From Desertibacillus haloalkaliphilus (lineage in GTDB: Bacteria > Bacillota > Bacilli > Bacillales > KJ1-10-99): a DNA stretch of 64,000 nt. The notes below the pieces were generated by a model. It worked only from the letters and a program-made list of their open reading frames with translations, had not been told where the DNA came from and made no database searches. Position 1 is the stretch's first letter. Each line of letters opens with the position of its first letter. Positions 18,041 through 26,344 of the stretch are shown in pieces. The position numbers and the translations under genes were made by a program. Where the stretch lies: assembly GCF_019039105.1 (NCBI RefSeq), contig NZ_JAHPIV010000001.1:364612-428611 (forward strand), read 5' to 3'.

Positions 18041-18551
18041 GGTGATCGCCCTCCTTTACCATTTGTTTTTCTAATGCTGTCATCGCCCTGTAGAGGGTCG
18101 TCTTCACTTTACTTTCCGACCAATTTAAAATTTCAGTTGTCTCTTTTGTACTAAACCCCTTTATTTTGCGAATAATAATCACTTCACGATAAGCTTGTTT
18201 TAAATTTCCTAACGCCTGATATAGTTCATGAGAGTTTTCCTTTAACTCAACAATTTCATCAGGGGTAGGCCCTGAATCTTTGTTCGCAGCAAGGATTTCT
18301 TTAATAACATGAATCGGTTTCTTCTTCCGGATGTAGTCGACCGTTACATTATGCGCAATGCTAAACAGCCAAGTTTTCGGATTCGACTTCTTTTGGAAGG
18401 AATGATAATTTCGATAAGCTTTTATAAACGTATCATGGGTTAAGTCTTCTGCTTGATGATGATCATGAATCATCATCAAAATGTATTTGAAGATCGAGTC
18501 ACTGTACTCGTTATACCAATCGCTAATTTCTCTTTTTATGTTAGCTGACAA
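18021..18551 (-). CDS. ECF sigma factor (SigX/SigV-like)
   Basis: The 176-residue protein has region 2 (about 8-75, with YSDSIFKYILMMIHDHHQAEDLTHDTFIKAYRNY and TWLFSIAHNVTVDYIRKKK) and region 4 (about 110-165, with AYREVIIIRKIKGFSTKETTEILNWSESKVKTTLYRA). It is a typical group-four sigma factor and its pattern is nearest B. subtilis SigX. The start is TTG at 18551 after AGGAGAAGG. An ECF-type promoter, TGTAAC-N17-CGTC, lies at 18587-18613 just upstream, which indicates positive autoregulation. The anti-sigma gene overlaps its 3' end. Confidence 0.93.
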   Translation of the reverse strand: MSANIKREISDWYNEYSDSIFKYILMMIHDHHQAEDLTHDTFIKAYRNYHSFQKKSNPKTWLFSIAHNVTVDYIRKKKPIHVIKEILAANKDSGPTPDEIVELKENSHELYQALGNLKQAYREVIIIRKIKGFSTKETTEILNWSESKVKTTLYRAMTALEKQMVKEGDHHEKTTG

Positions 18552-18586
18552 AACAACCTTCTCCTCTATAGTGAATTCATCATTTA

Positions 18587-18613
18587 GACGTATCTTCTAA
18601 TAAAAACGTTACA
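18587..18613 (-). promoter_or_regulatory. ECF-type autoregulatory promoter of the sigma operon
   Basis: On the minus strand TGTAAC and CGTC are separated by 17 bases. This fits the -35/-10 pattern of SigX- and SigW-type promoters in Bacillus (TGtAAC, then CGWC). The predicted start lies about 30 bases before the TTG start codon. Confidence 0.75.
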
Positions 18614-18651
18614 GTCGACGTAGTGGGGACAATGTAGAGGGCGGTGATTCC
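18608..18651 (+). repeat. Fragment of the structured 230-bp repeat family at the sigma promoter
   Basis: The segment containing CAGTCGACGTAGTGGGGACA followed by ATGTAGAGGGCGG matches the P3-P4 junction of the structured repeat (see 57768-58453). Its left end abuts, and overlaps by a few bases, the -35 element of the sigma promoter. The copy is truncated on both sides. Confidence 0.6.
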
Positions 18652-18757
18652 ATTACAGAGTCCGATGTAACTTATATATTTCTTATCTCTCCTAAATGTC
18701 CCTTTAGTTCTATACTAGTATTACAAGCAGGAGGTACTAAAGAAAGGACAAACACCC

Positions 18758-18970
18758 CTCGAGCTTTTCTCCCTCGTTTTGTCCTTCATCAGCTTTATGA
18801 AGGACATTTCTCTAGATTTTCTCCCTCGTTTTGTCTTTCATCAGCTTTATGAAGGACATTCCTCTAGATTTTCTCCCTCGTTTTGTCTTTCATCAGCTTT
18901 ATGAAGGACATTTCTCTAGCTTTTCTACATCATTTTGTCTTTCATCAGCTTTATGAAGGACATTCCTCTT
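18758..18970. repeat. Four tandem 52-bp units each carrying a 9-bp-stem hairpin
   Basis: The motif ATGAAGGACAT recurs at intervals of exactly 52 bases (AGGACA at 18801, 18853, 18905 and 18957). Each unit contains a GTCCTTCAT-type or GTCTTTCAT arm and an ATGAAGGAC arm around the loop CAGCTTT, followed by CTCTAGATTTTCTCCCTCG or close variants. The array is immediately followed by a copy of the structured 230-bp repeat. A degenerate single unit lies at about 7861-7910. Confidence 0.9.
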
Positions 18971-18983
18971 CCTTACTTCGTCC

Positions 18984-19140
18984 AAGCGGGCACGTATCAA
19001 ACCTTTCACCTTTTCAACATCCGTAACCACAACAAAAAGAAAGATGGCTTCCCCCGACGAGCAAGACCGAAACGGTGGCAACCGTTTGCGGCGACGACAG
19101 TCGACGTAGTGGGAACAATGCAGAGGGCGAGCGGACCCAC
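18984..19140 (+). repeat. Structured 230-bp repeat, internally deleted copy
   Basis: The copy starts GCGGGCAC like the copies near 58 and 61 kb. It keeps the hairpins AAACGGT-GGCA-ACCGTTT and CGAC-GACA-GTCG, then jumps from GGGAACAATGCAGA straight to GGGCGAGCGGA. The distal part of stem P4 is thus cleanly missing. Two other sequence-family fragments lie within 400 bases. Confidence 0.8.
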
Positions 19141-19182
19141 TCATAAGAATGGCGGTCCAGGTAGCACTTCTTAGCCACATAT

Positions 19183-19212
19183 AAAAAGCGATCCCATGCC
19201 ACGAGATCGCTT
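19183..19212 (-). terminator. Intrinsic terminator after the CBO0543-like gene
   Basis: AAGCGATC pairs with GATCGCTT around a ten-base loop and is followed by a T-run on the minus strand. Its stem resembles the terminator at 17133-17163. Confidence 0.8.
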
Positions 19213-19280
19213 GTACTAATTACCAAAATTTTATTATACCTAAACAGCTCATGACTGACTAGATCAAAAAAGGAATTCAC

Positions 19281-19802
19281 TCATTGCCCTCTCTCCTCAA
19301 CAGGCACATGAACCGGAACGTCAAATAACCAAATAAAAGTCACAGCAATTAAAGCTGCCAAAACATACGCAACCAAAGGCTTTCGCTCATGTAATTTAAA
19401 CAAAGGGAACATAAAACACAAAAAGAAAACTGACCACCAAAATGACCAACCATATTGATATTCAATATGACCTGTCAATGAAAATACATACTCCCATACA
19501 GCATAAATCGCAATCCACTGAATGTTATGAAGTACCTGTTTTATCAACCCTTTTGGATAATTCCCGAGGAAAAGAATAATCGTTGCCGGGAAAACGATAA
19601 ACGTATACAACATCTCCGTCAGCGTATGATTTGAAATAAAATCAGCATCCATTCGCCACAGAAAGTAATTCGCTGTCAAAAAATTATACGCAAGGTTCCC
19701 AAGCGCATAAAAAAGCATTGTTGTATGGTATTTTTCCCAATTGCGCCAATCTCCCCAGAAATAAACGGCAATAATACTAATAATCGCAGTTAGTACATGC
19801 AT
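19281..19802 (-). CDS. CBO0543-like multi-pass membrane protein
   Basis: The 173-residue protein has about five hydrophobic segments and the features FWGDWRNWEKYHTTMLFYALGNLAYNFLT, which I associate with the CBO0543 family found in Bacillus and Clostridium. No biochemical role is known for that family. Tryptophans and aromatic residues are frequent (YQYGWSFWWSVFF). ATG at 19802 follows GGAAGGAA by seven bases. It is a single-gene unit with its own terminator, between the repeat-rich stretch and an SDR gene. Confidence 0.75.
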   Translation of the reverse strand: MHVLTAIISIIAVYFWGDWRNWEKYHTTMLFYALGNLAYNFLTANYFLWRMDADFISNHTLTEMLYTFIVFPATIILFLGNYPKGLIKQVLHNIQWIAIYAVWEYVFSLTGHIEYQYGWSFWWSVFFLCFMFPLFKLHERKPLVAYVLAALIAVTFIWLFDVPVHVPVEERGQ

Positions 19803-19885
19803 CGAACGAATTTCCTTCCATTGAATGATAGGAATAGTATCATTAAGTGACTGGCATTTTATGTATGTTACATTCGTACCATGTT

Positions 19886-19929
19886 AAAAAACTGCACCCT
19901 AATTGTTCTCTAACAATTAGGGTGCAGTT
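19886..19929. terminator. Long-stem intrinsic terminator after the SDR gene
   Basis: AACTGCACCCTAATTGTT and AACAATTAGGGTGCAGTT form a perfect 18-bp stem with a four-base loop. A run of six T residues follows on the minus strand, in line with the SDR gene. Confidence 0.9.
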
Positions 19930-19961
19930 CTAATGGCAATGCTTCTTTATTAAAAAATTAC

Positions 19962-20732
19962 CTATAGGGCGGCCATTCCACCATCGATACGATATTGAGA
20001 GCCAGTAATAAATGTGCTTTCATCGGAAGCAAGGAAGAGTACTAATTGAGCAATATCACTTGATTCACCATATCGTCCAAGTGGGATAGATTTTTCTAGT
20101 TCTGCTTGAGCCGCTTCAGCATTTTCTGGGCTAAAGCCTGCTTCAAGCGAACGCATCATTCGCGTATTGACAGGTGAAGGATGGATTGAATTGACGCGGA
20201 CATTTGCATTTGCGACCTCAACCGCCGCTGCTTTTGTCAATCCAACAACCGCATGCTTTGACGTAATGTACGGCGAGACATTCGGACTGCCGTTAAGCCC
20301 TGCGACAGATGATGTATTAATAACACTGCCATGCCCTTGCTTTGTCATTATTGGTAGTACATGCTGTAACCCTAAAAATACGCCACGAACATTGACAGAC
20401 ATCACTTGATCAAAGTCCTCAAGCTTTTGTTCTACGAGTGGAGCAACCTTCCCTTCGATTCCAGCATTATTGAAGAAAATATCAATCGTCCCAAAGCGAT
20501 CCACGGTTTTTTTGACATAATTTTTCACATCGTCTTCCTTCGAGACATCAGCTTGTACAATCTCAACGTCACCGTGGGCATCTAACTCTGCTTTAGCCTC
20601 TTGTAAAGCTTGTTCACTTAAATCAACTAAGACAACCTTTGCCCCTTCTTTTAGAAACGTTTTTGCTGTTACTTTTCCGATTCCACCTGCGCCACCAGTA
20701 ATTAATGCCACTTTTCCATCTAAACGACTCAT
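19962..20732 (-). CDS. Short-chain dehydrogenase/reductase (SDR)
   Basis: The protein has 256 residues, the normal size for a classical SDR. It shows the cofactor-binding TGGAGGIG (about 13-20), the acidic residue after strand two (VVLVDLS), which favours NAD, the structural NNAG, and the catalytic Ser-Tyr-Lys in SSVAGLNGSPNVSPYITSKHA. It ends with GSQYRIDGG, as in glucose 1-dehydrogenase and 3-oxoacyl-ACP reductase relatives. The substrate is not predictable. ATG at 20732 follows GGAGTG. It appears to be monocistronic. Confidence 0.92.
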   Translation of the reverse strand: MSRLDGKVALITGGAGGIGKVTAKTFLKEGAKVVLVDLSEQALQEAKAELDAHGDVEIVQADVSKEDDVKNYVKKTVDRFGTIDIFFNNAGIEGKVAPLVEQKLEDFDQVMSVNVRGVFLGLQHVLPIMTKQGHGSVINTSSVAGLNGSPNVSPYITSKHAVVGLTKAAAVEVANANVRVNSIHPSPVNTRMMRSLEAGFSPENAEAAQAELEKSIPLGRYGESSDIAQLVLFLASDESTFITGSQYRIDGGMAAL

Positions 20733-20810
20733 CAAAAATCACTCCTTTGTGAACTTGACCTTACAGGAGTACTCTACCCGCAATTTATCTAAACAAAACG
20801 TTATTGGTAG

Positions 20811-20855
20811 CAAAAAGCTACCCCAACGCACCAAACCCGTGCAATGAGATAGCTT
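20811..20855 (-). terminator. Intrinsic terminator after the second chemoreceptor
   Basis: AAGCTAT on the minus strand pairs with the opposing GTAGCTT arm across a wide loop with further internal pairing (GCACGGG, TGGTGCG), followed by T residues. Confidence 0.65.
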
Positions 20856-20869
20856 CATTTTTTCAATCG

Positions 20870-22543
20870 TTAAATTCGAAAACGAGCAACCGCTTGTTGG
20901 AGCTCTTCGGCCATGTTTGAAAGTGTGGCCGCTGCTGAGGAGATCTCCTCCATTGAAGCATTTTGTTCTTCTGCAGACGCAGCAACGGTTTGTGAATAAC
21001 CGGCTGTGTCCTCTGCAACCGTTGACACTTCACTCATCGTGTCTACCATTGTCTGCGTTCCTGAAGAAATCTGTTCGATCGCTGCCGAAACCTCTTGTAA
21101 TTGATTCGTCACTTCTGATACAGATGAGGAAATGCTAGTAAATCCTTGACTCGCTTCATTAACAAACTCGATTCCGCCATCAACTGCCTGACGACCAGCT
21201 TTCATCGTTTCAACAGACTTTGTGATATCATCTCTAATATCTTCGACTAAATCATTAATTTGACGTGCGGACTGACTTGTTTGTTCCGCTAGTTTACGAA
21301 CCTCATCAGCAACTACCGCAAAGCCTTTGCCGTGTTCACCTGCTCTAGCAGCTTCAATCGCCGCATTGAGGGCTAATAGATTCGTTTGTTCCGCTACATC
21401 GGTAATGAGCGAGACAATGTTACCAATTTCCCCTGACTTGTTGCCAAGCTCACCGATCACCTCTGACACTTCACCTGTCTTTTCGTTAATCTCATCCATT
21501 TGTGCAATCGTTTTAGTAATCACTTCTGTGCCATCTTCTGATTTTTGTGAGGCAACGAGTGACGACTGATTGACGGTTTGGATGTTACTAGCTATTTGCT
21601 GAATGCCACTCGTCATATCGGTAACGACATCATTGGCTTTTCGCGAATGAGTTACTTGTGATTCAGCACCACTGGCCACCGTTTGAATCGCATCAGTAAT
21701 TTCTTCTGTCGCCTTGCTTGTCTCCGCTGAACTTGCCGTTAATTGCTGTGAAGATGCAGCGACTTGCTCGGATGTCATTGTAATTTGCTGTAGCAATGTA
21801 CGTAAACTGTCGCCCATTTTATTCATAGAAGCGCCTAACGTTCCAATTTCATCTTTTGAATCCGATTTAAGCTTGTCAACTTGAAGGTCACCTTCACTGA
21901 TCCTCTCAGCAACGGACACGACACGGTTTAGTTGTTTTGCAAGGCTTAAGCTAAATAAAACGAATAGAAGTGAACCAAGGATGGCTGCAATAATAAAAGA
22001 AGTCAACATAACCACCTGTGAGCGCTCCACTGCTCCCTGCGCTTGAGTTGCTGCATATTCCATTTGATTAATAACGATATCTTGGAGTTCAAGCGCGGTG
22101 CTAACTGCTTCTTGTCTGACATATTCAAGATCACTCAATAATGACATATTTTCATTACTTAGGATAAGTGATGCAATGCTATTAAACCGACTATTATGAT
22201 GAACGAGCATATCATAAAGCTGTTGCTGCTCTTCTGTATGCATGCGATCTTCAATCGTTGTTAAATACTCCGCCGTTCGATCTCGCAACTCGCGGTACCG
22301 TTCCTCGTCGTATGTCCCTGTTCGGGCATAGTCGTTAATTTGGATATACTTCGAACGAACCAAGCTAGCGATATCAGTTACGATCACCGCACGCTCACCT
22401 CGACGTTCTAATGCCTCTGTTTCTGTGCTGATATTCGATAAATTATTAAAAATTGCTATAAATGCTAGTGCAAAAATCATCAACACAGCAGCAAAGATTA
22501 AAAATAATTTGTTGCGTAGTTTTAAATTACTATAAAATTTCAT
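20870..22543 (-). CDS. Methyl-accepting chemotaxis protein with helical-bundle sensor
   Basis: The 557-residue receptor has a first membrane segment at about 10-31, an extracellular helical bundle of about 155 residues, a second membrane segment near 192-212, HAMP to about 265, and the signalling coiled coil. The bundle ([36 protein letters not shown]) resembles four-helix-bundle sensors. The CheA/CheW-binding tip [38 protein letters not shown] is intact. I start it at ATG 22543, which has GGAG about 11 bases upstream; a GTG frame to 22594 would add 17 hydrophilic residues. It differs from the receptor at 11711 in having a real outer sensor. The ligand is unknown. Confidence 0.93.
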   Translation of the reverse strand: MKFYSNLKLRNKLFLIFAAVLMIFALAFIAIFNNLSNISTETEALERRGERAVIVTDIASLVRSKYIQINDYARTGTYDEERYRELRDRTAEYLTTIEDRMHTEEQQQLYDMLVHHNSRFNSIASLILSNENMSLLSDLEYVRQEAVSTALELQDIVINQMEYAATQAQGAVERSQVVMLTSFIIAAILGSLLFVLFSLSLAKQLNRVVSVAERISEGDLQVDKLKSDSKDEIGTLGASMNKMGDSLRTLLQQITMTSEQVAASSQQLTASSAETSKATEEITDAIQTVASGAESQVTHSRKANDVVTDMTSGIQQIASNIQTVNQSSLVASQKSEDGTEVITKTIAQMDEINEKTGEVSEVIGELGNKSGEIGNIVSLITDVAEQTNLLALNAAIEAARAGEHGKGFAVVADEVRKLAEQTSQSARQINDLVEDIRDDITKSVETMKAGRQAVDGGIEFVNEASQGFTSISSSVSEVTNQLQEVSAAIEQISSGTQTMVDTMSEVSTVAEDTAGYSQTVAASAEEQNASMEEISSAAATLSNMAEELQQAVARFRI

Positions 22544-22738
22544 CTCAACCTCTACTCCTTCATTAGGACTTTCTTCTTGTTGCTCTACGTTCACTAATCA
22601 TCTAACCCAACACAATGTAAAACCTTATCGCTCACCCCACAATGTAAACCTTTGCATGTTTGCTTAAATGGATACGATCTCCAACAAAAGTCTTATTTAA
22701 ATTTATCACAATTTGTCGTTCAAATATAGTGAAAATAC

Positions 22739-22776
22739 AAAAAAGTAGGGAGCCCTCCGTAGAACCACCTACTTTT
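22739..22776 (-). terminator. Intrinsic terminator after the YetF-like gene
   Basis: AAAGTAGG pairs with CCTACTTT around a loop of about 19 bases and ends in T residues on the minus strand. Confidence 0.75.
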
Positions 22777-22813
22777 CATTTTAAATGATTGTTTTTGAAT
22801 TGATAACCCCACT

Positions 22814-23551
22814 CTATGAGCCCGGCATCACTCTACCACTATGTTCTTCACCACAGGCGTAGATCCCACCACGTTCATCAATCGTCATTAAGAATATTTC
22901 TTTACTATTTTTGAAGCCATGTTGCTCAGCAAGCTTCTCTACTTCTTCAGTCGATAGTCCTAACTGCTCCATCTTTGGCTTGTTCATACGTCCTTCTAGT
23001 ACTAGAATCGATGGAAAACCTTTATCAGGCAACGTCTGTTTCATATCATCTGGGGTTAATCCACCAAACTTCGATTTTTTGATCACACTAATCTGTCCAT
23101 TTGGTTCAAGAATCGCATAATCTATTTCTGCAAGATCACTTGCTTGATTTAAACGCAAATCCATCATCATTGACTCAACCGTAAGCTTTGCTTTACGTAG
23201 CTCATTAACGAGTATTTGACCTTTTCTAATGATGATGATTGGTTCGGCATCAACAACTCGACGAATACGTTCATCCTTTAAAGCTAGATAACTCAACACT
23301 AAATGTAAGCCCGCAATTAACGATGCAGCGGCTAACGGGCCGCCGAGCGCAATATCACCACTCGATAATGGCTCACCGACAACATCCCCAATGATGACCG
23401 CAAAGATAAAATCAATTGGATGAAATGATACCATTGAACGCTGACCTAGTATTTTTATGACGATAAAGATATAAGCATAGACAATGACTCCACGTATTAA
23501 AAAGCCTATGATTGACAAATCCTCTGCACCCGTCCAAAAATCCACATCCAT
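22814..23551 (-). CDS. DUF421/YetF-family membrane protein
   Basis: The 245-residue protein has three membrane segments in its first 90 residues (IGFLIRGVIVYAYIFIVIKILG, FIFAVIIGDVVGEPL, AAASLIAGLHLVLSYLAL). A cytoplasmic domain follows with the family pattern AEPIIIIRKGQILVNELRKAKLTVESMMMDLR. This is the YetF/YcaP arrangement common in Bacillus, of unknown function; YetF paralogs in spore-formers are linked to spore membranes. A C-terminal extension of about 60 residues after SILVLEGRMNKPKMEQLGLS includes a small domain (IFLMTIDERGGIYACG). ATG at 23551 follows AAAAGGGGAA. It is divergent from the carbonic anhydrase-like gene. Confidence 0.88.
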   Translation of the reverse strand: MDVDFWTGAEDLSIIGFLIRGVIVYAYIFIVIKILGQRSMVSFHPIDFIFAVIIGDVVGEPLSSGDIALGGPLAAASLIAGLHLVLSYLALKDERIRRVVDAEPIIIIRKGQILVNELRKAKLTVESMMMDLRLNQASDLAEIDYAILEPNGQISVIKKSKFGGLTPDDMKQTLPDKGFPSILVLEGRMNKPKMEQLGLSTEEVEKLAEQHGFKNSKEIFLMTIDERGGIYACGEEHSGRVMPGS

Positions 23552-23768
23552 TTCCCCTTTTTAAAGCTGCTCTAGTTTCTATGTACGAAAGTAGCCTATT
23601 GTAGTCGTTTCTAGTATCACTATTGCCGATTTCTAGTTTTCTATACATATAGAGCTACAATTTAGAAGGAATGGTCATTTTCGCCTAGCAGATATTGAAT
23701 GAGACGTTCTAGTAAATCAAATCTTACATACGATGATAGGGAGAAGATTTTAAAAAGGAGTTGTCCTC

Positions 23769-24380
23769 ATGTATCCATATCCGATATTCTATCAAAACCC
23801 ACCTGTCGATGAAGTGACAAGTATAAGTGCTCCGACGATTAGTAGTAAAGCGGTCGTCGGCACCGACTCCATGATTATTGGTAACATCACGATTTGCGAT
23901 GATGTCTTTGTCGGTTTTAAAAATTTACTACGTGCCGACTCTGGTTATCCGTATTATGTTGGTCCTTATACAAACATTCAAGATTACGTTCTGATGCATG
24001 TCCATCCTGGGAGAGAACATGTCGAAATTAATGATCAAAAATGGGGTGTATTTCTAGAAGGCGCAAACAGTATCTTGCATCATGCGGCTGTCCATGGTCC
24101 ATTATTTATAGGCAAAAACACATTTGTAGGTCAGCATGCCAATATTTATGATGCAGTAATTGGACGTAATTGCGTGATCATGCACGGAGCAACGGTGACC
24201 AATGGCGTCTCAATTGCTGATAACCGCTTTGTTGCACCAGGACAAGTTATTTGGCGTCAAGAAGATGCAGACAACCTTCCCCCAGTTCCCGACGAACACA
24301 AACATTTAAATGAAAAGATCGTCGACCATTACTACCGTCTCGGAAAATCATATGCCCGCCATACTGGCCTAGCGTTTTAA
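23769..24380 (+). CDS. Gamma-class carbonic anhydrase-like left-handed beta-helix protein
   Basis: The 203-residue protein carries hexapeptide repeats (IIGNITICDDVFVG, LFIGKNTFVGQHANIYD, VIGRNCVIMHGATV) that form a trimeric beta-helix. The residues that bind metal and bicarbonate in archaeal Cam fit by spacing: R55, D57, Q71, H77, H104 and H109. The spacings R-x-D, D to Q 14, Q to H 6, and H to H 5 are kept, whereas the 77-104 gap is shorter, as in CamH-like forms without the acidic loop. It should therefore bind a metal and may hydrate CO2. The AAAAAGGAG site precedes the ATG. It ends four bases before a perfect palindrome shared with the converging permease. Related acyltransferase-like proteins without activity remain an alternative. 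Confidence 0.8.
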   Translation: MYPYPIFYQNPPVDEVTSISAPTISSKAVVGTDSMIIGNITICDDVFVGFKNLLRADSGYPYYVGPYTNIQDYVLMHVHPGREHVEINDQKWGVFLEGANSILHHAAVHGPLFIGKNTFVGQHANIYDAVIGRNCVIMHGATVTNGVSIADNRFVAPGQVIWRQEDADNLPPVPDEHKHLNEKIVDHYYRLGKSYARHTGLAF

Positions 24381-24384
24381 AGGT

Positions 24385-24429
24385 ACCATGTAGTGGGTGC
24401 CTGGCACCCACTACATGGTGCCAGGCACC
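24385..24429. repeat. Perfect 35-bp palindrome plus a second GGTGCC palindrome between convergent genes
   Basis: Positions 24385-24419 form a perfect inverted repeat centred on GGGTGCCTGGCACCC. A second palindrome, GGTGCCAGGCACC, lies at 24417-24429. The last six codons and the stop of the minus-strand permease fall inside this block. It resembles the GGGGTC/GACCCC elements elsewhere in structure and position, at the end of a coding sequence. Confidence 0.9.
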
Positions 24430-25730
24430 TTAGTTGTTGCCGTTTTTTTAGCTGCACTGGCGTGGTAAATGCCTTCTGTTAGAAGCGCACATAAGATGCC
24501 CATTAACAACCCGTTAGATAGCAACGGTCGCGCAAGCTCGGGGATTGTTGTGAAAGCTTCAGCTGGAATGTTCATAATCGTCATACCAAGTAACGCCGGT
24601 AATGCAATTCGATAGACCGTTTTTGGCGTAAAACGTAAGCCTTCCAAATTCCGCAATGCTGAACCGAAGAGTTGCAAATAGGCAACAAATAGAATCGTGT
24701 TACCTACGCTATGCGGGATCGTTGCTAGAAATGCAGTTAACGACGGAATGATGCCTAATAGGATAAAAAAGATAGAACCTAAAAAGAATGGTGCTCTCTC
24801 TTTAATCCCGGTAGATTGTAAGAAACCTAATGAAGATGCATACGGTGCATAAGGGACTAAGCCAAGAAAACCTGAAGCTGATGTATACGTCCCAGAAAGC
24901 AGCAGTGAAGCTCGGTATTGCTTTGCTGTTGTTTTTTGTTCGTAAATATCCTCTGCCCCTTTTAATGTCGCAATTGTATTTGTCGTATTTAATAGTCCCG
25001 TCAATACAATCGTAAAGACGATCCCCCACTCGAGTGCCGGAGCTCCCCATGGAAACCACCAACTTACAAATGGTGACGCTTGAACTGGTGTTGCAATCTC
25101 ACCCGGAAAAAGGAGAAACGCTCCGATCCAACCGACGACCATTCCAATAAGGAGCGACAGGTTACTGATTGCCCCTCTTCCCTTTATATTAAGTACGATC
25201 GTTAGCGTAGCTAGCACAATCGAAAAACTAGCAACAGTCACATTGATATGATCACTCTCATTTAAGCCAAGCATCCCTTGTAAAAAGATAAAAATAAGCT
25301 GGTTGGCAAGCAATAATAGAAAAACAAACATGACTACCGGTGTAAACCATTTTTTCAAAAGATCTCCTAAGCCAAAAAGAGCGAGTGTTGAGACAAGTAA
25401 TCCAGCAAAAATCGCCCCGACGGCAATACTACCGCCAATCGTTGCTAGACTGATAGGCAACGTGCTTGCGGTTGCCGTTAAGCTTAAAATCACGCCCCAC
25501 CATAAACCAGATTGTCCTTCCATAATCGCATAGCGATGGCCGATCAGCCCTTGCAGGATACAAGCGATACCCGTAAACATAAACGACCGCTGCATCGCAG
25601 ATACGATCTCAACCTGATTTAAACCGAACGCCTCACCGACAGAAATCGGAATTACAACTGTGTTTGCAAACATAAAAAAAAGCCACTGAAACCCTGCCAA
25701 CAACGTTACAGAGGCGCGCGCATCATTCAT
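24411..25730 (-). CDS. NCS2-family purine/xanthine-uracil permease (YwdJ/YbbY-like)
   Basis: The 439-residue membrane protein has about 12-14 hydrophobic segments. It has NCS2 features such as MEGQSGLWWGVILSL and, near helix 10, GIVFTIVLTGLLNTTNTIATLKGAEDIYE. It imports a nucleobase with protons or sodium; the substrate is not certain, and its overall pattern is closest to the uncharacterised B. subtilis YwdJ. ATG at 25730 follows GGAAGTAG. No purine riboswitch is visible in the 100 bases upstream. The final residues KVPGTM and the TAG stop are encoded by the palindromic repeat at 24385-24429, so the native tail has been replaced. Confidence 0.88.
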   Translation of the reverse strand: MNDARASVTLLAGFQWLFFMFANTVVIPISVGEAFGLNQVEIVSAMQRSFMFTGIACILQGLIGHRYAIMEGQSGLWWGVILSLTATASTLPISLATIGGSIAVGAIFAGLLVSTLALFGLGDLLKKWFTPVVMFVFLLLLANQLIFIFLQGMLGLNESDHINVTVASFSIVLATLTIVLNIKGRGAISNLSLLIGMVVGWIGAFLLFPGEIATPVQASPFVSWWFPWGAPALEWGIVFTIVLTGLLNTTNTIATLKGAEDIYEQKTTAKQYRASLLLSGTYTSASGFLGLVPYAPYASSLGFLQSTGIKERAPFFLGSIFFILLGIIPSLTAFLATIPHSVGNTILFVAYLQLFGSALRNLEGLRFTPKTVYRIALPALLGMTIMNIPAEAFTTIPELARPLLSNGLLMGILCALLTEGIYHASAAKKTATTKVPGTM

Positions 25731-25942
25731 ATTCTACTTCCTTTCTAAACCATTATTAGTAACTAGGATTCATCCAAAATCTTACACTTCATGTAAGCCT
25801 AGTATAATATAGAAACTCGTTCATTTCTATTGCCTTGAATGATCGTTTGATACTTTCTATCATCTATATTGCTATGTATAGGTACGTTCCCTTCATACCG
25901 ATTTCCCAAAGAAACTCCACTGCTAAAACCTTGGTTAAAGAT

Positions 25943-25980
25943 AAAAAGAGCAGCCTAAACGTCTTCGTTTTAGACTGCTC
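25943..25980 (-). terminator. Intrinsic terminator after the YjcZ-like gene
   Basis: GAGCAGTCTAAAAC pairs with GTTTAGGCTGCTC (one mismatch) around a six-base loop and is followed by TTTTT on the minus strand. Confidence 0.88.
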
Positions 25981-25995
25981 CTCATTAAACTATAC

Positions 25996-26271
25996 TTATT
26001 TAACTGGTGTGATCGTTGCACCGATAATGATCAATAAAATAAACAACACGACAATTAAAGCAAAGTCTCGACCTGCTCCAAATCCTGCTCCGTAGCCTCC
26101 TACTGGTCCTGCGCCATAACCATAGCCATGACCGACACCGTGATCAGGAGTAACTGCACCATAACCTGCACCTAGAGCTGCACCAGCAAGAGGAGCTGTG
26201 GGTCCCGCTACTGGAGCTGCACCAAGCCCTGCTGTAGCGCCTGCTGCGGCACCGAAACCAGGTCCAAACAT
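25996..26271 (-). CDS. YjcZ-family sporulation protein with long Ala/Gly-rich N-terminus
   Basis: The 91-residue protein ends in the YjcZ/YrhC-type membrane helix [18 protein letters not shown] (about 70-87), the diagnostic part of this family of short Bacillus sporulation peptides. Most members have 30-50 residues, whereas this one has about 65 extra residues rich in Gly, Ala, Pro and Tyr ([21 protein letters not shown]) that are likely disordered. GAAGGTGG lies upstream of the ATG at 26271. It is a single-gene unit with a strong terminator. The role in spore coat or membrane is inferred from the family. Confidence 0.85.
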   Translation of the reverse strand: MFGPGFGAAAGATAGLGAAPVAGPTAPLAGAALGAGYGAVTPDHGVGHGYGYGAGPVGGYGAGFGAGRDFALIVVLFILLIIIGATITPVK

Positions 26272-26344
26272 TTATACAACACCACCTTCTAAATGCTACA
26301 CTAACACCCTATGTCGGTTCGCCCTCAGTGATTGGGCTGATCGT

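Noticed and set aside
18758-18970. Possible CRISPR array
   Set aside because: The units are contiguous 52-bp repeats without unique spacers, and no cas gene is present.
18899-19280. Overlapping open frames on both strands near 19 kb
   Set aside because: They cross the 52-bp array and structured-repeat copy F, with no initiation signals.
25731-25830. Purine riboswitch before the NCS2 permease
   Set aside because: The conserved purine aptamer core could not be found in the upstream sequence.
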